NCBI GenBank assembly: GCA_002427325.1
Contig: DIQS01000038.1
Span: 4,893 to 26,916 of the forward strand
Direction: 5' to 3'
Length of the DNA: 22,024 nt
Source of the DNA: Cloacimonetes bacterium UBA5456
Lineage (GTDB): Bacteria; Cloacimonadota; Cloacimonadia; Cloacimonadales; Cloacimonadaceae
Shown: piece after piece, positions 8,113 through 15,600 of the stretch
How the letters are laid out: every line of letters starts with the position of its first letter
How positions within the stretch are numbered: position 1 is the first letter of the stretch
Notes under the pieces: model-generated
Database searches by the model: none
What the model saw: the letters and a program-made list of their open reading frames with translations, nothing else
Told to the model about the DNA's origin: nothing
Position numbers and translations under genes: made by a program

Positions 8113-9133
8113 CGTTGTTGTTCCGGATCACCTTGCTGCCGTAATCTGTGATGCTGTTTTCCCTGAGCTCGCTTTCGATGACGATATTGTGTCCCATAAG
8201 CACACTGCCTGAACCGAGAGCGGAGTCTTGGATGAGGCAATTGGGGCCGATGATGCACTCACGTCCGATGCAAGAGTCTCCAAAGAGTTGCGAGCCCGAG
8301 CCAATCTCAGAGTCTTGCCCGATGGACACGTCGTCTCCGATGAGAACCGTATCAGGATTGTGGATCATTACCCCATTGTTGAGCCAGTGTTTGCGAATCT
8401 TGTCATAATAGATGTCTTCCAGCTCGGCTAATTGTTCTTGCGAGTTCACGCCGCTTACTTCCATGATATCATCGAGCACCACGCTTTCCACGCTCTCGCC
8501 TGCATTGTAGAGGATTTCCAAGGTATCGGTGAGATAGTATTCCTTCTGCTGGTTATTGTTTGTCACCTTGGCGAGTGCGGCAAAGAGCTTCTTGCTGTCA
8601 TAGCAATAGATGCCAGTGTTGAATTCCTGAATCTTGCGCTCTTCTTCGCTGGCGTCTTTATATTCCACGATGCCTTTGATATTGCCCTGGCTGTCTCGCA
8701 ACATGCGTCCATATCTGCCGGCATCATCCACTATGGCGGTGAGAACCGTTGCCGCAGCGTTCTTCTCTTTGTGAGCCGTCCAAAGCTTGTCCACGGTCTC
8801 GGCTGTCAAAAGCGGCACGTCTCCGCAGAGAATGAGCACATCGCCGTCGAAGTCTTTGAATGAATCAGTGGCGACCATCACGGCATGACCTGTGCCGAGC
8901 TGTTCTGTTTGCTCGATAAACTCAAGGCTGGGATCGGGATTGAGGCTGAGCACGACGCTCTCTTTCTTCCAGCCGACGATCACGGCTATCTTGGATGCTT
9001 TGAGTTTGAGAGCGGTATCCACCACTCTTTGCACCATCGCCTTGCCCGCGAGGGGGAAGGTAACTTTGGCGCGTTCGGACTTCATTCTCGTTCCTTTTCC
9101 GGCTGCGAGTACTATTGCTGCGAGCGCTTTCAT
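8105..9133 (-). CDS. GlmU-like UDP-GlcNAc pyrophosphorylase lacking the acetyltransferase half
   Basis: Residues 1-230 are a GlmU uridyltransferase: AAGKGTRM at 10-17 with R16 and K23 matching the catalytic R18 and K25 of E. coli, EQLGTGHAV, LCGDVPLL at 102-109, IVEYKDA, EFNTGIY and QQKEYYLTD. Residues from about 250 form a short left-handed beta-helix of hexapeptides (VLIGDDVSIGQDSEI...). The protein stops at 342, whereas GlmU has about 456 residues; the part holding the acetyltransferase residues (K351, H363, Y366 in E. coli) is absent. The stop falls in the normal 8-base overlap with the HIT gene, so it does not look like a fresh frameshift. It should make UDP-GlcNAc from GlcNAc-1-P; the acetyl step must come from another enzyme. 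AGGAG lies 5 bases before the ATG. Confidence 0.88.
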   Translation of the reverse strand: MKALAAIVLAAGKGTRMKSERAKVTFPLAGKAMVQRVVDTALKLKASKIAVIVGWKKESVVLSLNPDPSLEFIEQTEQLGTGHAVMVATDSFKDFDGDVLILCGDVPLLTAETVDKLWTAHKEKNAAATVLTAIVDDAGRYGRMLRDSQGNIKGIVEYKDASEEERKIQEFNTGIYCYDSKKLFAALAKVTNNNQQKEYYLTDTLEILYNAGESVESVVLDDIMEVSGVNSQEQLAELEDIYYDKIRKHWLNNGVMIHNPDTVLIGDDVSIGQDSEIGSGSQLFGDSCIGRECIIGPNCLIQDSALGSGSVLMGHNIVIESELRENSITDYGSKVIRNNNDG

Positions 9134-9598
9134 CTATTCTCCTATATCAAGCCGATTAAGAAGCTCGGCCATTGTTTTATTCTCTATTGGGTGCAGTGCT
9201 TCCGGCACGAGCTCACAGAGGAGCTTCAGCGCAAAAGCACGGTTGTGTAAATCTATATGCGGCAGGGTTAAACTTGGACTTTGCACCACCGAATCTCCTG
9301 CCAAAAGTATGTCGATATCGATATTGCGCGGACCCCACTTGATTGTCCGCTCTCTTCCCATAATATGCTCAATTCCGAGCAATTTGCAAAGAAGAACCTC
9401 GGGCTCAAGCTCTGTTTCCACTTCCAAGACGCAATTGAGGAAGTCCGGCTGATCCTCGAGACCATAGGCTTTTGTCTCCGAGACCGAGGAGCTTCTGAGT
9501 ATCTCAAGTCCTTCAATTTGGGCGATATGCTCTCTGGCGAGCTCTATCATCTTTGCACGGTCGGAGAGGTTTGAGCCCAAAAGCAGGTGGTAGATCAT
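9134..9598 (-). CDS. folK: 2-amino-4-hydroxy-6-hydroxymethyldihydropteridine pyrophosphokinase (HPPK)
   Basis: A 154-residue folate enzyme that transfers pyrophosphate from ATP to hydroxymethyl-dihydropterin. LLLGSNLSDR at 5-14, the strand around DFLNCVLEVET at 52-62 and the signature KWGPRNIDIDILLAGD (about 87-102), whose two aspartates bind magnesium, identify it. The ATG overlaps the folB stop (ATGA), so the two are probably coupled; FolB makes the FolK substrate. Downstream it abuts the uridyltransferase gene. folP is not in the window. Confidence 0.95.
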   Translation of the reverse strand: MIYHLLLGSNLSDRAKMIELAREHIAQIEGLEILRSSSVSETKAYGLEDQPDFLNCVLEVETELEPEVLLCKLLGIEHIMGRERTIKWGPRNIDIDILLAGDSVVQSPSLTLPHIDLHNRAFALKLLCELVPEALHPIENKTMAELLNRLDIGE

Positions 9599-9954
9599 TT
9601 ACGTTTCCGGGATAGTTCTATCTCGGCATTCTCCAAGATGCCTTGGATGGGCACCGAGGGTTTTTGGATGCGAATCCTCACCTTTTCCACGAGGGAAAAG
9701 TCTTCTAATATCTTGTCGGCGATAGTATTTGCACAGCTTTCCAAGAGCAGGAATTGCTGGCTTTCCATGACGGATTTGATGTCGTCATAGACCTTGGTAT
9801 AGTCCACGGTATCTTCCAGACTTCTGATCATGCAATCCTTTTCTTCGTCGGTATATAGGGCGACGGATACGATGAAGCGTTGTCCGAGGCGCCGTTCTTC
9901 GTCGTGCACCCCATGGAAGCCATAAAACACCATATGGTTAAGTCGTATAATCAC
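9595..9954 (-). CDS. folB: Dihydroneopterin aldolase
   Basis: A 119-residue enzyme of usual length that cleaves dihydroneopterin to hydroxymethyl-dihydropterin and glycolaldehyde. The opening YGFHGVHDEERRLGQRF is typical, and E20, Y52, E72 and K98 align with the active-site residues of S. aureus FolB at an offset of two. The start is GTG, chosen because it forms a GTGA overlap with the stop of the rseC-like gene and has GAGG 5 bases upstream; an ATG seven codons later would cut the first beta-strand. Confidence 0.93.
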   Translation of the reverse strand: MIIRLNHMVFYGFHGVHDEERRLGQRFIVSVALYTDEEKDCMIRSLEDTVDYTKVYDDIKSVMESQQFLLLESCANTIADKILEDFSLVEKVRIRIQKPSVPIQGILENAEIELSRKRK

Positions 9955-10358
9955 AATTTCCTCAATATTTTAACGTTTATATCCTTGCCCCACTTCCGAT
10001 CGCAGAGTTTGACGATGAAGAAGCTGATTCCCAGCGAGGCAAAGCCGATAGCAATGCTGATTAATTCACTAAAAAAGAAGCTCGCCACGATGAATCCCAC
10101 AAAGAGGAAGACAACGGGCATAGCAAAGACGAAGAGTGAGGCGACAATGCGGCTGCCGGGCGCAACTTCCAGCTCGACTACATCGCCTTTTTCGAGGGCA
10201 AGATCGCTGTGGATGCGCATAGTAGCAGTCTTCTTTGCGGGAAAACACAGCCCGTGCATGCTGCATGAATCACAGCCTTCTCCGCGGACGATCTCGAGCT
10301 CCACAATGTCGCCATCAACCGAGATGACCACGCCTTTATCAACAATATCTTTTTCCAT
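9951..10358 (-). CDS. RseC/MucC-family SoxR-reducing-type membrane protein
   Basis: A 135-residue protein with an N-terminal domain holding C29-x2-C32-x5-C38 (CDSCSMHGLC), a short beta segment ending EVAPGS, two membrane helices at about 70-93 and 97-118, and a basic tail (RKWGKDINVKILRKL). This is the RseC family: in E. coli RseC takes part in reducing SoxR and modulates sigma-E signalling, and in other bacteria it is often linked to Rnf. Neither partner is here, so the role is inferred only as redox-linked. The frame is open to 10562, but 10358 is chosen because upstream residues are the rfaE2 gene out of frame and this ATG lies one base from the rfaE2 stop. Confidence 0.82.
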   Translation of the reverse strand: MEKDIVDKGVVISVDGDIVELEIVRGEGCDSCSMHGLCFPAKKTATMRIHSDLALEKGDVVELEVAPGSRIVASLFVFAMPVVFLFVGFIVASFFFSELISIAIGFASLGISFFIVKLCDRKWGKDINVKILRKL

Positions 10359-10359
10359 T

Positions 10360-10842
10360 TTAACTATTACCCAGTTTCTGTATAATCCCTGTAGTAGAAA
10401 GTCCCTCGACAAAATCAAGACTGAGCACTTTTCCGCCGCGAGCCAGCACGATATCCGAGCCCACGATGTCAGAGGGCGCCCAATCCCCGCCTTTGACCAA
10501 GACATCCGGCAAGACCTCACGAATAAGCTCATAGGGTGTATCTTCTTCAAAGATGCAGACATAGTCCACCGCAGACAGCCCTGCCAGCACGAGCGCGCGG
10601 TTATCCTGAGTATTCACCGGACGGGAAGCCCCTTTGAGCCGTCTCACCGAGGCATCGCTATTCAGCCCGAGGACAAGGATATCCCCCAAAGTCTTTGCCT
10701 GCGAGAGATAAGCCACATGCCCTGCATGCAGGATATCGAAGCAACCATTGGTGAAAACAATGCTCTTCCCGCTTGCCGAAAGCTGATGAGCAAGAGCGCC
10801 TATCCGACTGAAGGGGACTATCTTACTCTTTAGAATCTGCAT
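10360..10842 (-). CDS. rfaE2: D-glycero-beta-D-manno-heptose 1-phosphate adenylyltransferase
   Basis: A 160-residue nucleotidyltransferase equal to the C-terminal half of E. coli HldE. IVFTNGCFDILHAGHVAYL at 28-46 holds the HxGH motif (39-42); LGLNSDASVRRLKG and LVKGGDW follow. It adds AMP to heptose-1-phosphate to make ADP-heptose for LPS inner core. It overlaps the kinase gene by 20 bases, and AGGAG lies about 10 bases upstream inside that gene. The two activities are one polypeptide in E. coli but separate in many bacteria, as here. Confidence 0.94.
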   Translation of the reverse strand: MQILKSKIVPFSRIGALAHQLSASGKSIVFTNGCFDILHAGHVAYLSQAKTLGDILVLGLNSDASVRRLKGASRPVNTQDNRALVLAGLSAVDYVCIFEEDTPYELIREVLPDVLVKGGDWAPSDIVGSDIVLARGGKVLSLDFVEGLSTTGIIQKLGNS

Positions 10843-11797
10843 TTCTCAGAATCTCCTCAGGAGTGGCAAAAGCTGTTCCGAGTTTACCGCAGACCACGCC
10901 AGCCGCATGATTGGCAAAGGTTGCCGCACTGAGCATACCCGCACCGGCGAGATAGGCGAGTCCCAGAGCGGTGATCACCGTATCTCCTGCACCAGAAACG
11001 TCATAGACTTCCCGCGCAAAGCTAGGCAGATGGCGCATAGGCTCATCCTTGGAAAAGATATGCATGCCTTGCGAGCCGCGCGTGACCACGAGATAGCGAC
11101 ATTCCAGCCTTTCCAAGACCTCATTTGCGCCCTGATAGAAGTCGGTTTCATTCTCAAACTTACGCCCCAGATTTGTCTGCAACTCGCTATAATTCGGCTT
11201 GAATATATCCACCCCGCGATAGCTAAAGAAGTTCTTTTGCTTCGGGTCCACGGCAACGATGACACAGTGTTTCTTACAGAGTTCCAATGTCTTAGCGATG
11301 ATATTCTCCGAGAGCAAGCCTTTGTTATAATCCTCAACGATGAGCAGTCCCACCTGCGGGATGCGGCACTCCAACTCAGCGATGATGAGCTTTTCGACAG
11401 CCGCACAGGGATGATGTAGGTCTTCAATATCGATGCGCACAATCTGCTGATTTGCCGCCCCGATCCGAGTCTTTGTGGTAGTTTTCCGCGTCTCATCAAC
11501 GATCAAACCAGAGGTCTCGATATCCATATCCACAAAGAGTTTATGCAAAGAGAGCGCACTCTCATCCTTGCCGATAATGCCGATGGGATAAGCTTTTGCA
11601 CCCAAGGCAGTGATGTTGATCGCCACATTTGCCGCACCGCCGGGACGGTGTTCCTCTCTCTCGATTTCGATCACCGGCACGGGCGCTTCCGGCGAGATGC
11701 GTTGCACCTTGCCCCAGAGATAGCTATCGAGCATCATATCGCCGAAGATAATGGCTTTTTGCCTGCTAATCCCTTTGATAATCTCGTCAAATGTCAT
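10823..11797 (-). CDS. rfaE1: D-glycero-beta-D-manno-heptose-7-phosphate kinase (PfkB family)
   Basis: A 324-residue ribokinase-fold kinase equal to the N-terminal half of E. coli HldE. FGDMMLDSYLWGKVQRISPEAP at 18-39, RPGGAANVAIN at 51-61, VDPKQKNF at 183-190 and the catalytic GAGDT at 269-273 identify it. It phosphorylates heptose-7-phosphate to the 1,7-bisphosphate. The frame stays open to 11875, but the ATG at 11797 is chosen: it overlaps the purF stop (ATGA), has GGAG about 8 bases upstream, and the preceding codons lie over conserved purF sequence. The phosphatase GmhB between the two HldE steps is not in the window. Confidence 0.94.
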   Translation of the reverse strand: MTFDEIIKGISRQKAIIFGDMMLDSYLWGKVQRISPEAPVPVIEIEREEHRPGGAANVAINITALGAKAYPIGIIGKDESALSLHKLFVDMDIETSGLIVDETRKTTTKTRIGAANQQIVRIDIEDLHHPCAAVEKLIIAELECRIPQVGLLIVEDYNKGLLSENIIAKTLELCKKHCVIVAVDPKQKNFFSYRGVDIFKPNYSELQTNLGRKFENETDFYQGANEVLERLECRYLVVTRGSQGMHIFSKDEPMRHLPSFAREVYDVSGAGDTVITALGLAYLAGAGMLSAATFANHAAGVVCGKLGTAFATPEEILRNADSKE

Positions 11798-13176
11798 ACA
11801 AATTCTCCGTTGTTTTTCACGGGATAGTCGCCATTGAAGCAAGCCAGGCAATAGTCGTCCCTCTCGCTCACACAACCCAGCATATCCTCAATCTGCAGAT
11901 ATTTAAGGCTATCCACGCCCGTTTTCTCACAGATCTCATCAACGCTATATTTATTGATGAAAAGCTCATCGGGGGAGGGAGTATCGATCCCATAAAAACA
12001 GCCGTGACGCACCTCCGGACTGCCGATGCGCAGATGCACCTCACGCACTCCGGAAGGTTTGATGAGATCGACAATCTTGCGGATGGTTGTGCCGCGCACG
12101 ATGCTATCATCAATGAGGACAATGCTTTTCCCCTCAAAGAAGTGCGGCAAGAGATTGTATTTCCGGCGCACGCTTTCATCGCGAATCGCCTGTTTGGTTT
12201 GAGTGAAACTCCTGCCCACATAGTGATTGCGGATCAGCCCCAACGAGAGCGGGATGCCGCTGTGATTACTATAGCCAAAGCCGATGAAGTTCGATGAGTC
12301 CGGGATGGGCACGACATAATCCGCCTTCATCCCCGCATCAGCTTTCGCCAAGGCAGCGCCGATCTTTTCACGAACTTTATAGACGTCCTCACCGAAGTGA
12401 TGGCTATCCGGCCGCGAGTAATAGACATGTTCAAAAATGCAGTGTTTCGGGCGTTCACTTTCACGATAGAGCAGAGGATCGTTTTGGATGATGCGGATGC
12501 CTTCGGCGTTCACTTTCACGATTCCTGCTGCGGGGATTTCCTGGCGATCGACCACGCCCAAAGTATCTAAGGCACAGCTTTCAGAGGCGACCACAACGGT
12601 GTCATCCTCCATCTTTCCCCAAACCATGGGGCGGATGCTATGCGGATCGCGGAACATATACAGCGAATCACGAGTGCAGAGCACCGTTGAATATGCGCCC
12701 TTGATATCGCGCATGAGATGACGGATTGCCTCGACGATTCCCTCACCTTGGCGCATCACTTTCCAGGCGATATATTTCACCAAGAGTTCGCCATCGTTAT
12801 CGCTTTTGAAATAGACATTGCGCTCTTCCAGATAGCGGCGCATGGCGTCATAATTCACCACATCGCCATTGGAAGCCAGCGCATAGGTGGGTCCCGCAAG
12901 GGTTTCCACTATGTGTGGCTGCGTGTTAAACTCCGTGGCTGAGCCTTTGGTGGGATAGCGCACATGACCGATTGCTATCTCGCCGGGAACGCTATCGAGC
13001 TCTTCTTCATGAAAAACATCGCGCACCAAGCCCATCTTTTTGCGTAAGCGGATGACCTTGCCATCGGAGACTGCCATTCCGCAGCTCTCCTGTCCACGGT
13101 GTTGGATTGTAAACATCGCCAAAGCGGTTAGTTTTGCGGCATTGGGACTGCCAAATACGCCGACTATTCCACACAT
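11794..13176 (-). CDS. purF: Amidophosphoribosyltransferase (glutamine PRPP amidotransferase)
   Basis: A 460-residue first enzyme of purine synthesis, PRPP plus glutamine to phosphoribosylamine. The class II glutaminase nucleophile is C2 (MCGIVGVFG) with no propeptide, followed by IQHRGQESCGMA and VRYPTKGS. The phosphoribosyltransferase domain has the PRPP loop VLIDDSIVRGTT. Cysteines in CIFEHVYY, VRHGCFYG and the C-terminal CLAC (443-446) fit the [4Fe-4S] type known from B. subtilis PurF. The only other link to purines is that rfaE1 follows with a 4-base overlap. AAGGA lies about 11 bases before the ATG. Confidence 0.96.
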   Translation of the reverse strand: MCGIVGVFGSPNAAKLTALAMFTIQHRGQESCGMAVSDGKVIRLRKKMGLVRDVFHEEELDSVPGEIAIGHVRYPTKGSATEFNTQPHIVETLAGPTYALASNGDVVNYDAMRRYLEERNVYFKSDNDGELLVKYIAWKVMRQGEGIVEAIRHLMRDIKGAYSTVLCTRDSLYMFRDPHSIRPMVWGKMEDDTVVVASESCALDTLGVVDRQEIPAAGIVKVNAEGIRIIQNDPLLYRESERPKHCIFEHVYYSRPDSHHFGEDVYKVREKIGAALAKADAGMKADYVVPIPDSSNFIGFGYSNHSGIPLSLGLIRNHYVGRSFTQTKQAIRDESVRRKYNLLPHFFEGKSIVLIDDSIVRGTTIRKIVDLIKPSGVREVHLRIGSPEVRHGCFYGIDTPSPDELFINKYSVDEICEKTGVDSLKYLQIEDMLGCVSERDDYCLACFNGDYPVKNNGEFV

Positions 13177-13181
13177 CTTTT

Positions 13182-13790
13182 TTAATTTCCTTTCTTAAAC
13201 GAGATTTTATTTTCTGTTTTATTTTTGAGCCGCGAGATGTTTTCTTTGTGTTTGATAAAGATCACGATCACGGCAATCCAGATCAAGATAAGCAGCGCAT
13301 AATCCGGTCTGTCAAGCTTAAATTCGATGATTGTGTTGCTGATGCCCAGCGCAGTTGCCGCCGCCAGAGAACCCAGCGAGACATAGCGCGTGATGGCGAC
13401 GACGACGATGAAGCCGGCAAGCGCACCCAGAACCGTGAGCGGAGTGAGAGCAACAAACACTCCCGCCGCAACCGCCACGCCCTTTCCGCCTTTGAAGCCC
13501 AGCCAGATGGGGAAGACGTGCCCGAGGATTGCACAAAAAGCAGCGATGGCAAGCTCCGGACTATGCGAAGGCAAGAGACGCTTTGCGACGAGCACAGCCG
13601 CCACACCTTTGAGAATATCCAAGGCGAGCACGAGGATTCCAACTCCCGTGCCGAACTGACGCATCGCATTTGTAGCACCGATATTCCCACTGCCGGAAGC
13701 ACGGATATCCTCTTTAAAAAAGAGCTTTGCGATGATGAAGCCAAAGGGGATGCTCCCCAAGAAATAGGCGATTAATTCAGGATAAATCAT
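13182..13790 (-). CDS. plsY: Glycerol-3-phosphate acyltransferase (acyl-phosphate dependent)
   Basis: A 202-residue multi-pass inner-membrane enzyme that acylates glycerol-3-phosphate with acyl-phosphate, the first step of phospholipid synthesis. GSIPFGFIIAKLFF, RASGSGNIGATNAMR and GFKGGKGVAVAAG are PlsY motifs; about five hydrophobic helices are visible. Two in-frame ATGs are available at 13796 and 13790. The second is preferred, since GAGGAGG directly abuts the first but is 6 bases from the second. The 5' end overlaps der by about 14 bases. PlsX, which makes acyl-phosphate, is not in the window. Confidence 0.94.
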   Translation of the reverse strand: MIYPELIAYFLGSIPFGFIIAKLFFKEDIRASGSGNIGATNAMRQFGTGVGILVLALDILKGVAAVLVAKRLLPSHSPELAIAAFCAILGHVFPIWLGFKGGKGVAVAAGVFVALTPLTVLGALAGFIVVVAITRYVSLGSLAAATALGISNTIIEFKLDRPDYALLILIWIAVIVIFIKHKENISRLKNKTENKISFKKGN

Positions 13791-15138
13791 CTTCATCCTC
13801 CTCTTTATTGCGCCCTTTGAAGACCAACTTGATAGATGCTCCGGAAAACTTGAAAACTTTGCGTATCTGATTGTAGAGGAACTTTCTATAGTTCTCGGTG
13901 ATCAGCGCGGGATTGTTGCAGAAAAACACAAATACCGGCGGTTTGATATCCGCTTGCGTGATGTAAAAGATTCTGATGTGCTTGCCGGTGGGATGGGTGG
14001 GCGGTCTGCGCGCAACCACCGTCTCCATAAAGCGATTGAGCTCCGAGGTCGTGATGCGTTTCTTGCTTTCTGCCTCGATTTGCACCACGCTTTCCATGAG
14101 GCGATGGATGCGTTGCGAGGTCTTGGCGGAGATGAATATCACCGGCGCATGGCTCAAAAACGGCATCTGATATTGCAATTCTTTGATATATCTACCCGTG
14201 CTCCCGCTGTCTTTTTCGATGAGGTCCCACTTGTTATAGACGATGAGCACGTCTTTTAGCTTGCGATGGGCATAGGAGGCGATCTTGAGGTCTTGCGTGG
14301 AGATATCCTCTTCCGAGGTGAGGACGAGCACAACGATGTCACAGCGATCAACCGCCTCGATGGTTCGCATGCTGCTGAAATATTCAACGCCATATTCCAC
14401 GCGAGTTCTGCGCCTGAGTCCCGCCGTATCGATGAGAATATAATCCTTGCCGTGATAGCGAATGCTTGAGTCTATGCTATCCCGCGTGGTGCCCGGAATC
14501 TCGGTGACAATCTGTTTTGCCTCGCCCAAGAGGAGATTCACGATGGAGGATTTGCCCACGTTCGGCTTGCCCACTACGGCAATCTTCGTCGGCGGATCAA
14601 TCTCTTTTGCCTCTTGTTCTTCGCGCTCAAGCGTCATGGTATCCGGCATCATCTTGATGAGTTCATCGAGGAAATCACCGGTATTGCGCCCATGCGAAGC
14701 CGAGATGGGAAAGGCATCGCCAAAGCCCAATTGCAGAAAGTCATAAAGCTCCCATTCAAACTTTTCGTTATCCGCTTTGTTTGCCACTAACATGACCTTA
14801 TCTCTATGGGGGAAAAGGATTTTGGCGATGGCAATGTCAAGGTCTGTGGTGCCCGTTTGCGCATCCACCATAAAGAGAATCACATCGCTTTCTTCGATCG
14901 CTAAAAGAGCCTGATGTGTTATCATCTTATCCATGGCTTCATTGCTGTCATAGACGATGCCGCCGGTGTCAACTATGTTAAAAATGCGCCCATTCCACAT
15001 CACTTCTTCATATTTGCGGTCGCGCGTGATCCCTGCCTCAAAATCGACAATGGCTTTGCGCTGACGACACAATCGGTTGAACAATGTGGATTTCCCCACG
15101 TTGGGTCTGCCAAGGATGGACACGACGTGTTTTCTCAT
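13777..15138 (-). CDS. der: Ribosome assembly GTPase Der (EngA)
   Basis: A 453-residue double GTPase needed for maturation of the 50S subunit. The first G domain has GRPNVGKST at 10-18, DTGG at 57-60 and NKAD at 120-123; the second has GKPNVGKSS at 190-198, DTAGLRR from 237 and YNKWDLI; a KH-like C-terminal domain follows. It is the most upstream gene of the minus-strand operon, so the operon promoter should lie in 15139-15230. The Shine-Dalgarno is weak (AAGG about 9 bases before the ATG). Confidence 0.96.
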   Translation of the reverse strand: MRKHVVSILGRPNVGKSTLFNRLCRQRKAIVDFEAGITRDRKYEEVMWNGRIFNIVDTGGIVYDSNEAMDKMITHQALLAIEESDVILFMVDAQTGTTDLDIAIAKILFPHRDKVMLVANKADNEKFEWELYDFLQLGFGDAFPISASHGRNTGDFLDELIKMMPDTMTLEREEQEAKEIDPPTKIAVVGKPNVGKSSIVNLLLGEAKQIVTEIPGTTRDSIDSSIRYHGKDYILIDTAGLRRRTRVEYGVEYFSSMRTIEAVDRCDIVVLVLTSEEDISTQDLKIASYAHRKLKDVLIVYNKWDLIEKDSGSTGRYIKELQYQMPFLSHAPVIFISAKTSQRIHRLMESVVQIEAESKKRITTSELNRFMETVVARRPPTHPTGKHIRIFYITQADIKPPVFVFFCNNPALITENYRKFLYNQIRKVFKFSGASIKLVFKGRNKEEDEDDLS

Positions 15139-15153
15139 GCTTTACTGCCTTAT

Positions 15154-15196
15154 ATTACAATTTGCTCCAGCATTTTGGATGGGCTGTTTTTGTCAA
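15154..15196 (-). promoter_or_regulatory. Possible promoter of the der-to-response-regulator operon
   Basis: A perfect TTGACA lies on the minus strand at 15191-15196, 53 bases from the der start. The hexamer at normal spacing (ATGCTG) is poor. TGTAAT at 15154-15159 is a better -10 but stands 31 bases away. The position is right; the box assignment is weak. Confidence 0.25.
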
Positions 15197-15219
15197 GGAT
15201 TGGTGCGCACGGAGTGCGC

Positions 15220-15300
15220 CGATTTAGCGATTTAACGATTTAGCGATTTAGCGAGGCGCGATGGAATAGAACACGGATTTAACGGATTGAACGGATTCGC
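15220..15300. repeat. 8-base and 9-base tandem repeats, copy 1
   Basis: Four copies of CGATTTAG (one CGATTTAA) run from 15220 to 15251. After GGAATAGAACA there are CGGATTTAA, CGGATTGAA and CGGATTCGC at 15274-15300. The same order of phrases recurs at 17583-17684 with two octamers and seven nonamers. Confidence 0.85.
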
Positions 15301-15320
15301 ACGGATTTGGGGGCTTGCGG

Positions 15321-15392
15321 AATGGATTTGGTGCGGGAACTTCCCCGTTGCTGCGGAATGGGTTTGGTGTGGGAAGGTCTCCGTTGCCGCCG
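15321..15392. repeat. 36-base tandem repeat, two units
   Basis: Units at 15321-15356 and 15357-15392 both read AATGGnTTTGGTGnGGGAA and end in a GTTGCnGC half-hairpin. A third, diverged unit follows and merges into the hairpin at 15413. Confidence 0.7.
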
Positions 15393-15412
15393 ACCGGATT
15401 TGTGGGTTTGGG

Positions 15413-15521
15413 GCGGCAACATCTTGTTGCCGCATGCACGTAAGTGCATACAGTTTTAATAGAAAGCTTCGCTTTCTTAGGCAACAAGATGTTGCCTACC
15501 CAAAAAGAGGTAGCTTCTTTT
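15413..15521. repeat. Hairpin array, copy 1
   Basis: Five hairpins in a row: 15413-15433 (9-base arms GCGGCAACA, loop TCT), 15434-15449 (ATGCAC, loop GTAA), 15461-15477 (AGAAAGC, loop TTC), 15478-15498 (TAGGCAACA, loop AGA) and 15503-15521 (AAAAGA, 7-base loop). The central 17 bases of hairpins 1 and 4 are reverse complements of each other, so they can also pair as one long stem around hairpins 2 and 3. The array is downstream of the minus-strand secreted-protein gene and would form part of its 3' untranslated region. Confidence 0.8.
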
Positions 15522-15568
15522 AAAAGCTTTTTGAGCGCAGCGAAACCCTCGGCGTCAGCCGACCCTCT

Positions 15569-15600
15569 CGTAGCTTGTAGCTTTGTAGCTCGTAGCTCCC
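15569..15600. repeat. GTAGCT tandem tract at the 3' end of the secreted-protein gene, copy 1
   Basis: Four units of GTAGCT separated by one or two bases lie directly against the stop codon at 15600-15602. The 60 bases 15541-15600 match 17831-17890 at 59 positions. Confidence 0.8.

Larger units (their letters stand above)
15139..15599. other. Gene-free, repeat-filled region between der and the secreted-protein gene
   Basis: The 461 bases hold no convincing gene. From der outward there are about 80 ordinary bases with the presumed operon promoter, then 8-, 9- and 36-base tandem repeats (15220-15392), a hairpin array (15413-15521) and a GTAGCT tandem tract reaching the stop of the secreted-protein gene. 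Small open frames across it are products of the repeats and are not reported. Confidence 0.8.

Noticed and set aside
10359..10562. Longer N-terminus for the rseC-like gene
   Set aside because: The extension is out-of-frame rfaE2 sequence; the family start MEKDIVDKG begins at 10358.
11798..11875. Longer N-terminus for the heptose kinase
   Set aside because: It overlays the conserved C-terminal cysteines of purF; the ATGA overlap at 11794-11797 is the natural start.
15232..15523. Small proteins encoded by the repeat region on either strand
   Set aside because: The frames are made of repeat units (NPFNPLNPC-like peptides), lack ribosome sites and recur only where the repeats recur, as also at 17596-17958 and 19497-19777.
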